Below are positions 18,430 through 27,500 of a stretch of DNA of 64,000 nt, piece after piece. The position numbers and the translations under genes were made by a program. Origin of the DNA: Chrysophaeum taylorii (lineage: Eukaryota > Sar > Pelagophyceae > Pelagomonadales > Pelagomonadaceae). The stretch covers positions 298,085-362,084 of the forward strand of contig JAQMWT010000398.1 in the NCBI GenBank assembly GCA_029834535.1, written 5' to 3'. The notes beneath the pieces are model-generated. The model saw nothing but the letters and a program-made list of their open reading frames with translations. It was not told the origin of the DNA and searched no databases. Position 1 is the first letter of the stretch. Every line of letters begins with the position of its first letter.

Positions 18430-20749
18430 TTTTTTTCTTCCAGTAGCACCCAACCCTTCCGTTTCCCCCCGGGGTCGTCTCCTCGGACGATGATGATGGT
18501 GATGATGGTGCTGATCGGGCCGCGGCGCGGTTGTGTTCCGTGTATTGATACGTATAGTAAAGCCCGTGGAAAAGGGAGCTGCAAGACTGGTTTAGTTGTA
18601 GACACGGCACTCATACGGACGAAGCTAGGTGTATTCGCTGCACTCGCGCGTTGATTCTTTCCTCCCTCCCTCCCTCCCTCCCTCCCTCCCTTCCTTCCTT
18701 CCTGAGCAGCCTACCGACGTACGGGCAATAAGAACCGCTGGTCCTATCTTCTTCATGCGGCTCCGAGATGCAGCCACAATACCCTGGGAAGCAACGGCGC
18801 CACTTGAATCTTAGACGCCAAGCGGACAGCTCACGCCACGATGATGATGGTGCTCAAGAAAAAGCCAACTGGTAGCAATCTACAACTCGGAGGCAGCGAA
18901 GACGACTCGCCGTCATACCACGAACGCCAAGAGAGGCCAACGCAATCGCGGCGGTACAAAGACAAGCGACAGCAAGGGCACGGTGGCGCGAAGATCGAAA
19001 CTTGCGCTCGTCGGAATCGCAGGAGACGACGACTCGCGAAGGTCCCGGGTGACGATTGGCACCGAGAGAAACGACGACGCCACGATCGAATGTGCCGGCG
19101 TTCTCATTTGGCAACTCCGAGCAGGGTAGAGCGAGATGTGCGGCACCGAGGCTGCATCCGCCGTGTAATGGTGCCAACGGTCTTACACGTTAATGTCAGC
19201 TGTCCCCACGTGCCTCGATGGCAACAACGAATCAGGCAATCCGATGATGATGGGCGGAGGCGTGACTCCTGAGACAACCACATCATTCTTTTCCACCAAA
19301 ACTCGTGATCTGAGATCGCCGACTCGTGCTGCAGAGACACGTCGCTTGCCAGTAGAATAAGTGGGAGACAGAGGAGGTGGCCTCCAAACGAGTGATCTCG
19401 AGGTCGCACCGGATATTGCTTGTCCCGAACTTCCCTTCGATGCAAACTCAGTGCTGCCCGCTTGCCGGTGCTCGCTGCAGAGAACATCGACAGATGTCGA
19501 GCGACGTCTCCGCCAGGGTATCATCACCTAGAGGAAATTATCGCCCTGCCCATGTCACTGGCGATAACCATGCCCCGGGGCGACCACTGCTCATCGATCC
19601 TGGCTCATCTCAGTGCGACACGCAGTTCAACCCCAAAAACACCACACCAAAGAGGTACTCCCCAGGAAACATTTGGGAAGCTTAAATCTACTCTTACGTT
19701 GTTTTTTATCCACTGAGTCAGAGCAGAGAATAATTTCGGGATATCATCATGCTTGAAGGCTGACTCACTAATTATAAGCCAGCCCAGTGCATGGGGCGCA
19801 GGCAAATCCAAACACGGCGAAGCGCGCGGGATCAGAATCACAGGGAGTTCAGACGAATGGCGCCAAAAGGTAAGTCGGCCGAGAGTGATCATCAGGCTTG
19901 TCGCTGTGCAACGCGGAGAGTCACCGCGACTTGACTGAGAATCAACTTTGCAGTTATCTTCCTTCTGCGTCCCCCGGCCATAACCCGACCCACTGCTAAC
20001 GTTCCGGCTTCCAACCGGCCCTGGAGGCGAACAGCTGCCAACCTATGCCGGAAGGACCGATGCCCTCGATATGTACAGGATTCATAATATTCCTGGAACA
20101 TAATTCTTTTAAAGGAGCGCGCCCCGATAACTCTGAAATATCACAACGCCACCACAATTTCATTTGAACACATCAAGCAAACCACGTCGACCCAGTCGCA
20201 AACGACGCTTGTCGACGACGCGTCCAGCGTGCTGTACCACTGCATCGCGCGCGTCTTGACACTGAGCGTGCTCTACGCTGTCTACTGCGTGGCGCAGCTC
20301 GTCGAATTGGGATCGGCAAACAAGACCACCATCCTTTGAGTCGTCTGGACGACGACCACAACGGCGAAGGCCACGCATACAACGAAGTTGATTCCCATGG
20401 CCATATCGACGAACTGGCCCGCCTCTACGACCTCGATCGCCCGGCACAATGACCCCGTGAATTCCCGTTGTTCGCCAAGACCGGCGGCTCGACCAAGAGC
20501 GCCCACGCCTCGTATGAGCCCCTCCGAAGAGACTCAAACCGTGCCGAGGACGAAACGCACGGCAAGATGCACCCCGCGACAGCGCCGACCGAGTGCGACT
20601 CCTCTAACTCGCTTGCGTTCTCCACCTTTAAGCGAAAGACGACACGTGGCGAGGTCGTTGTGTTGAGGCTGAAGAGGCCACGCGAACGGCGACAGGTCAT
20701 GCCTTCTTTGAAGACACAGTAAGCAAAAACACCGCCCTTTAGACTGTAG
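18430..20749. other. Intergenic region with microsatellite and unassigned frames
   Basis: A CTCC/CTTC microsatellite lies at about 18,660-18,704. Frames at 18,841-19,272 (plus) and 20,160-20,761 (minus) are short and overlap others. The minus-strand stretch near 20,280-20,506 reads one hydrophobic segment (GINFVVCVAFAVVVVVQ) between frame breaks and could be debris of a membrane-protein gene. I do not recognise it. Confidence 0.4.
18660..18704. repeat. CTCC/CTTC microsatellite
   Basis: About seven CCTC units grade into CTTC units, downstream of the XPD stop. Confidence 0.9.
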
Positions 20750-21990
20750 TCCAGATGTCAAAAAAACAGCGGCGTGCCTCTAGCTTACTCCAACCCGGAG
20801 GGGTGCGCTCGCTATCTGATGTTGTTGACTTGTGCTTCGGCGACATACTCGAAAAACAAAGTCTAGCTACAGCTGCGCTGTGTTGCCATGTTTGGAAGCA
20901 GAAACCACAACGTGCAGGCGCCCCCCGCGGAACGAGCGCGATCAGCTTGTGATGGTCCTTGCGGGCACTTGTCATCAACGTGCTCACGAGCTCGCTTTTG
21001 GTAAAGTTGGCGTCGAAGTTTCTCCAATCTTGCGGACGTATCCTGCCGCTGAGCTCTGTTGCGGCTGCGTGACTTCAATGCGCAAAGCCGTGCCATCTTG
21101 GTGTTGGCCTTTGCGCCGGCGTTTGTGAAGGCACGCCAGTTGTGTGATTGTGATCGCAAGAAAGGCAGGTTCCGGTGTTTGCAACAACTTTAATTCGCCA
21201 ACATCGCATAGGCGTTTGGGAGAGCTTGCGTGGAGGCACCTCGGTATTATTGAGGTGATCGCCGACGCGGCTTCGTCGCGGTTTGACAAGTTTTGCGTGC
21301 AGGACTTCGCTATAACTGTGAGGGCATTTGTGACAGCCGGCATCGAGGCCTGTCAGCTTTTGGCCACGATCGCCGAGGTGGATCCCTCGCGGCTGATCAG
21401 GTTCAACGCGTAAGGTCTCGGTAACACGACGCGTTGCAAAAAGGCGGTTGCGAGCCGCTTCAGCTTTTGGATGCGATCCTCGACGCGGCGTAGTCTCGGC
21501 TGACAGAGTGCAATGCACGAGAGCTCGCCAACACGCAACGGGCATGTGACTGTGTCGACGAGGGCAAAGACGCCCAGTTTTTTTTTCGCTGCGCTGGCCT
21601 TGATTACTCTTTTGATTCCAGACGACGTCCTCATAGAATGTGAACTGCGCAGCTTCTCTCGCTGGAATGAGAATAACTCGTGTGGCCAACCGGGGAGCTT
21701 CCCATTCTCACACCATTCCAAGGAGCCAACACCGTTTCAGCATCAGCGCGAAGTTGCGACCGTTCTCGGCCGAGTAGGCTGGACGCATGTCGTCGAAGCA
21801 TCAGTATGGAAGGTCGGCGGCGACTCGCGGACACACTCCAAAGAGAAATGACAGTTGAGACGGTTTCGCGTGTTTCATTAAGTCCCGATTGCCACGGCAT
21901 CTCGGCTGGGACGTCGTCGTCAACGTGGCCTTCTTTGAGTGGGCCACTCCGACAATCCAACTTGCCTACACTACTCCGAATAGTACAATA
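20750..21990 (+). pseudogene. Decayed FNAQ-repeat protein with C-terminal RAP-like domain
   Basis: Pieces of a repeat protein appear in order on the plus strand but in changing frames. They are ELAFGKVGVEVS, DFNAQSRAILVLAFAPAFVK, FANIA-stop-AFGRACVEAP, CVQDFAITVRAFVTAGIEAC, IRFNA, and ECNARELANTQRA. These fit the roughly 34-residue pattern FNAQ(D/N)LANTAWAFA-AGV-AP-L of organellar RNA-binding repeat proteins. At the end come HQREVATVLGRVGWTHVVE and RHLGWDVVVNVAFFEWATP, which resemble the two ends of a RAP domain. Several stops and frameshifts separate the pieces, so the gene is dead. Intact relatives act in mitochondrial or chloroplast RNA processing. Multi-copy families of this type are common in stramenopile algae. 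Confidence 0.72.
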
Positions 21991-22378
21991 TTCCGGCGGG
22001 GATGAAGATACGATGCTTGTTGGCGCACACGCTTGCCACATTGTTGTGGCGATATCATGAACTAAAAGCAAAGTGATGACGTATATCGATCGACGTGTCG
22101 CGTGTTGTTGAGCGCACATGCACTCACACCCTCCTTTACGGTCCCGTGTTGGCAAAATTCATTCATATGGTTCGACGCGGCCACTCCTGCCGCCCTCTGT
22201 CCCTGGCTCATAACAAGAAGAATTTTCGACCGGCACGCTCGAGAGTGGGCCCAGCGTGCGGTGCCCCACTCTGATGCCCTATGCATGGCAAAATCCTCCA
22301 CTAAGGATGTTCGCAGCAGCAATAGGGCATGCGTGCAAAACAATAAGGGTGGGGTCTCAATGTTTAATACGGCCACAA

Positions 22379-22470
<92 letters not shown>

Positions 22471-22700
22471 AAAGAAAGAAAGAAAGAAAAGAAAGAGCCC
22501 CGCCGCTCGGAGCCCGAATTTCAAGCAATGTCGACTCCTAATAAGAGAGGGGGGTTGCAAAAGGTCGGCGTTGGTTGGTTCGCTAAGGTTCCCGGCAGAT
22601 CGTGGCGAATAATAATAAATCATAAGTGAGAATAAAAGGAGGGGCATCCACTTGAAGCAGCAAGGGCGTGGGAGGTGGTGGTTTCTTCGAACGAGGAGCA
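21991..22700. other. Spacer with a long GAAA microsatellite
   Basis: No gene is recognised. The tetranucleotide tract described separately occupies the middle. The remainder carries only short chance frames. Confidence 0.5.
22378..22497. repeat. (GAAA)n microsatellite, about 120 bases
   Basis: About 28 nearly perfect GAAA units, with a few single-base slips towards the 3' end. All reading frames through it encode Lys/Glu/Arg repeats with no biological meaning. Confidence 0.97.
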
Positions 22701-24440
22701 TCAGCGAATCATCGGGTCGGTCGTTTTTTTATCGGGGTCGAAATGGGACTTGGCCGAGTGGAGGGCGTCCAACGCGTCGGATTTGTGGCGGAGGAGGTGG
22801 CCTTGGAGCGCAGCCATGGAATAGCGCTCGCCGCCGACGAGGGCGGCAAAGGCCTTAGCGTTATCCACGAGTTTTTTCGAGGAACGCGATTCGACGACGT
22901 CGTCGTCGTCGTCGTCGTCGAAGTCGGCGTAGAAGGAGTTGAAGAGGCGCTCGGCCATCTCGTCGTCGGCGTTGCCGAGGAAAAAGGTGCGGTCGCAGCG
23001 TCCGGGTCTGGTGAGGGCGGCATCGAGGGCGTCGAGGTCGTTGGTGGTAAGGAAAAGGATACGGCCCTGATCCTGGGCGGCAATGCCGTCGATCGCGTTG
23101 AGGAGTTCGTGGAGGGACTGGGCGTCGGCGGTCGGGGCCGAGGGCGCGCGGCGATCGAGGGCGCCGGTCGCGTTGAAGGCGACGTCGACGTCCTCGATCG
23201 CGACGACAGAGCAGGGCGGCGCGGCGGCGAGGGCCTCGCTTAGGGGGATCTTGGAGGCGCCGGCTCCGAGACGGCCGAGGGCGAGCGTGCAGAGGGGAAG
23301 GCCAAAGTGGGACGCGATGGCAAGGATGACCGAGGACTTGCCTGCGCCGGGAGGGCCCCACAAGAGGTAGCCTCTCCTGTGCGGGAGCGAGCGGCGCCGG
23401 TACCAGTCCTCGTCGTCCACGAAGGTCCGAACGTCCTGAACCAGGTCCTCGACGAGGCCCTTCTTCAAAATGACGGTGTCGAGGGGGCGCTTGCGGGCGA
23501 GGCACGAGAGCTCCCAACGACCCGTGCTCTGCTGGATCTCGTACACTTCGACGTACTTTTTGTCTTGGGTTTCCGCGGACAAAAGGGCTTCTTTTAAAAG
23601 TTCGGAAATTTCGCTCAAACCGCCGCGCTGGGACGAGTCGCGGCTCGTGTTGAGGGTCGAGATCAGGATCGTGAGGGGCGCGCTACCCTGCCGCGCCGCG
23701 GCCTTCGCCGCGCGCCGCGCCGCCCCGGGCCGCATCGACGAGACGACCGCGCGAATCGGGTCGCCCCCCGCGACGGAGGGGACCCCGCCGAGTCTCGCCC
23801 AGACTCGCCGCCCGCGGTACACGAACTGTGCCGTGTCCCCCGAGGTCGTCAGCGGGACGAACGAGACGTCGTCGACGGGTTTAAACGTGGCGCGCGACCG
23901 CTCCTTGTGTTGCTTTTGCTGCTGCTGCTTGGAGGTGTCGTCAGGCGCGCTGAGGGCCTTGTAGCTGCCGCTCCGAAGCAAATCGCGTCCGTGGAGCCAT
24001 CGGACGATCGCCCGGTACAGCTTTGGGTCGTCGGCCTCGCTGATTTCGACGGTCGTCCACACGCGCGACTCGACGGCGAGGCGCGCGCGCGTCACGAACA
24101 GGCCCAGCATCTGCTTGGCGCTCACCGCCAACGCGGACGCGACGGCGCCCCACACGATCCATCGGCCACTGCTCCCGCGATCCCACTTGGGGGGTGACGA
24201 CGACCGCGTCTTCTCCTCGCGAGAAGAAGAAGAAGAAGAAGAAGAAGAAGAAGGGCATCCTACGGGCTGCTGCTGCTGCTGCTGCTTCTGCCAAAACGGG
24301 AAAACCCACCTCCTCGGCGATGAGGAGGAGGAGGAGGAACCGACGCACTCGGGCGACCACGACGGCGCCTGCTCCTTCTTCGCCGCGGCGGACTGCAGGA
24401 AGAGGACAGAGACCACTAGGAATGGTCCGCGCACCATCAT
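22701..24440 (-). CDS. BCS1-like AAA ATPase with N-terminal membrane segment
   Basis: About 579 residues from the ATG pair at 24,440. The frame stays open further upstream, but that part is a poly-Ser shadow of a GAA repeat. The N-terminus (MMVRGPFLVVSVLFLQSAAA) looks like a signal or anchor. A Ser- and Gln-rich spacer follows, then a membrane helix at about 92-114 (WIVWGAVASALAVSAKQML) and a BCS1-type N-domain. The AAA module has Walker A GYLLWGPPGAGKSS (about 360-370), Walker B VVAIEDVDVAF (about 412) and sensor/arginine-finger TTNDLDALDAALTRPGRCD (about 470). BCS1 proteins translocate folded Rieske protein across the inner mitochondrial membrane, and other relatives sit in the ER or outer membrane. 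The signal-like start leaves location open. The gene is divergent from RPC2 with a 137-base gap. Confidence 0.82.
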   Translation of the reverse strand: MMVRGPFLVVSVLFLQSAAAKKEQAPSWSPECVGSSSSSSSPRRWVFPFWQKQQQQQQPVGCPSSSSSSSSSSREEKTRSSSPPKWDRGSSGRWIVWGAVASALAVSAKQMLGLFVTRARLAVESRVWTTVEISEADDPKLYRAIVRWLHGRDLLRSGSYKALSAPDDTSKQQQQKQHKERSRATFKPVDDVSFVPLTTSGDTAQFVYRGRRVWARLGGVPSVAGGDPIRAVVSSMRPGAARRAAKAAARQGSAPLTILISTLNTSRDSSQRGGLSEISELLKEALLSAETQDKKYVEVYEIQQSTGRWELSCLARKRPLDTVILKKGLVEDLVQDVRTFVDDEDWYRRRSLPHRRGYLLWGPPGAGKSSVILAIASHFGLPLCTLALGRLGAGASKIPLSEALAAAPPCSVVAIEDVDVAFNATGALDRRAPSAPTADAQSLHELLNAIDGIAAQDQGRILFLTTNDLDALDAALTRPGRCDRTFFLGNADDEMAERLFNSFYADFDDDDDDDVVESRSSKKLVDNAKAFAALVGGERYSMAALQGHLLRHKSDALDALHSAKSHFDPDKKTTDPMIR

Positions 24441-24537
24441 GCAAACGTGCGACCGTCCGTTGGATCTTTCTTTTACGAAACGACCCAGGGGCGGCGATGA
24501 GGCGGCGATGATACCCCACTCCGAAGAAGAAGAAGAA

Positions 24538-24577
<40 letters not shown>
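24441..24577. promoter_or_regulatory. Shared divergent promoter region with GAA repeat
   Basis: The only DNA between the BCS1-like and RPC2 start codons is 137 bases. About 50 of these (24,523-24,575) are GAA/GAG repeats ending next to the RPC2 ATG. On the other strand they are TTC repeats. No TATA box is obvious. The call rests on position alone. Confidence 0.45.
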
Positions 24578-24578
<1 letters not shown>

Positions 24579-27500
24579 TGAGCTGTTGCGACTACGCCAA
24601 GGCGCGGAAGTTCGTCGGGCCCGAACGTCCGCCCCTCGGAGCACCGTACGTTCCCAACAAGTGGGAGCTGCTGCCGCACTTTTTGCGGCTGATGAAGCAG
24701 CACATCGCATCGTATGACTACTTTGTGAACACGGAAATCAAAAAGGTGGTGGGGGCGGCATCGAACCGCATCGTCCGGTCGGAAGTGGACCCGAACTTTT
24801 TCCTGTGCTACACGGACGTCTACGTGGGGTCGCCGTCGATCGAGGAAGACGCTTTCACGACGACAGAAGCGACGCCGTTCGAGTGCCGGCTCAGAGACGC
24901 CACGTACTCGGCGCCGATCTACGTCGACGTCCGGTACCGTCGCGGAGCGCAGATCGTGACGATGCCGAAGGTGGCGATCGGGCGCATACCGATCATGCTC
25001 CGGTCGTCCAAGTGCGTGTTGTCGGGCAAGTCGGACGCCGAGCTGGCCGATATGAAAGAATGCCCTCTCGATCCGGGCGGCTACTTTGTTGTCAAGGGCG
25101 TCGAGAAGGTCATTCTGATGCAGGAGCAGTTGAGCAAAAACAGGTGCATCATCGAAGACAACAACGGACCGTGCGCGACGATCACGAGCTCGACGCACGA
25201 AAGAAAGTCGCGTTGCTCGATTTTTGTCAAGAATTCAAAAGTGTTTCTGCGACACAACACGGTCGGGGAAATTCCCGTGGTTGTCGTGCTGAAAGCGATG
25301 GGCATGGAGTCCGACCAGGAGATCTTCGAGCTGGCCGGGATCGTCGACGCCAGCGTCCGCACCCAGAAGCAAGCTCTCGAGATGATCGGCGAAGCGATCC
25401 GGGCAAAGCAAGAAACGCGAAGGCCCCTCTCGGCCGAGGACGAGGCGAGGGAGGTGTTGGCGAACGTCGTGCTCAGCCACGTCCCCGTCGTCGACTACGA
25501 TTTTACGGCGAAGCGAGCCTACATTGGCTACGCGACGCGACGCGTCCTCGCGGCCGAATGGGACGACAAAGATTACTACGGCAACAAACGGCTCGAGCTC
25601 GCCGGCCAGTTGCTGAGTTTGTTGTTCGAAGATTTGTTCAAGCGATTCAACGCCGACCTCAAGCGTTCTGCGGAACTCGTGCTCCAAAAGCAAAACCGCG
25701 CGGCCGTCTTCGATATCGTGAAATCGACCGTCTGGCAGACCTCGACGATCACGCAAGGCTTCGTCCACGCGATTTCCACCGGCAACTGGGTCCTCAAGCG
25801 ATTCAAGATGGACAGGGCGGGCGTGACCCAGGTGTTGTCGAGATTGTCCTACGTGAGCGCCATCGGGATGACGACGCGCGTCAACTCCCAATTCGAAAAA
25901 ACGCGCAAAACATCCGGACCCCGCGCCCTCCAGCCCTCGCAGTGGGGCATGCTCTGCGTCGAGCCTGGCGCGCTCGTCCTGCTCGCGGACGGCTCGTGTC
26001 GCCGCCTCGATTCGCTCCAGGCTCTGGGACCTCGAGCGGCGCCCGAGATCACCGTCGTGGATCCTAGCACTCGTGCCTCGAGCCCGTCTTCGATTGCTGC
26101 CTTCCAGCGCGCCGATGCTCGAGACTACGGCCGTTCGGTGCTTCGGGTTACGACCGCCTCCGGTCGGAGCATCGTCGTCTCGGAAGACCACCAATTTGCG
26201 GTGCCTGGCGGCAGCTTCGTTCCCGCGGGCAGTCTACGGGTCAACGACCGCGTCCTTGTGCTCCCCACGCCCTTGCCAGAGGAGGAGGAGGCCCACGAGG
26301 ATCCCGTCGATACGATGCCGACAACTCGGACTCCCGCGACCGTCTCGTCGTCGGCGGCTCCTCCGAGTACCCACGCGGCGGCGGCGGCGGCGGCGCTTGT
26401 GCTCGACCGCCAGACGTTTTTGGCACGAGTCGCTGATGCAAATATTTGTTGTTCAGACTCCCGAGCCACGGCCGACGCTGACGAACTTGAACAGGCTGGC
26501 TTACTACCGTTGACGGCAGACGATCGTCGTCTGGCGACACTCGCGGCCCTCGTCGGCTACAATCTCTGCGATGGCCACATGATGGGAAAATCGGCAGAAT
26601 TCTATGTGGGCTGCATCGAAGATGGCGAAGCTTTGCGCGATGCGGCACGGAGCCTAGGTGTGGGTGCTGCTAGTGACGGTTTCTGGCACGATTCGTTCAA
26701 CCCTGACGAGGGTCGACAAACTGAACGCCGCGAGTTTCGAATCGACCTCTCCGGTGCTCTGTCGACCCTCCTGCTAGCGCTCGGAGCTGTTGCCGGGAAC
26801 AAGACCCACAAGTCAATTGCTGTACCCGAGTTCGTTGTGGCTGGCAGCCGGGAAGTCAAAATTTCTTTTCTGTCGGGCACGTTCGGCGGCCGTGGTAATG
26901 GTGGTGCGATGTGGTATATTCACAAAGAAGAAAAAGACCGCGACGAGACGAATCGCTCATCCACCCGTTGGCGTGTGACCTCGCCAACTCTCAAGTTCAG
27001 CAAACAGTTGTCGCAAGTGGACAGCTTGAATGCCTATCTCGAGACCATTCGAAACCTACTCCACCAATTTGGTGTCGAGACGACGAGCTCTGTCTACTAC
27101 TACGAAAAAGACCCCGATCGCGCCGTCGCAGCTCTCGACGAGGACGCGGACCCTATCGTGCAGCGCCAGTTGGATCTCTCGAGGAACTATGACAATTTGC
27201 TACGGTTCGCAAGAATCATTGGCTACAAGTGGTGCAAGGATAAGCGCAACAAGATGCTGATTGCGAGCGAGTACGTCCGCTACTGCGCCAACGTCGCCAA
27301 GATCACCGAGGAGCAGACCCAGCGACGCGCCTTGGAGCTAAACAATCAAGGTCTTGGCTCCATGAAAATCTCTCGCAGACTTGGTCTTTCCGAGGGTGTT
27401 ATCCGATCATGGCTCGGTCGCAAGGAAAATATCATCCGGCAGACCAAGACGAAGTTCCCGGAGAGCAACATCGTCGTCGTCGTAGAGTGGGACCAGTGGC

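Noticed and set aside
22378-22497. Lys/Glu-rich protein in the GAAA tract
   Set aside because: Simple-sequence DNA that is open in several frames, with no other coding evidence.
24441-24710. Upstream extension of the BCS1-like protein with a poly-Ser run
   Set aside because: It crosses the RPC2 start and comes from the GAA repeat. The Met pair at 24,440 starts a plausible signal or anchor.
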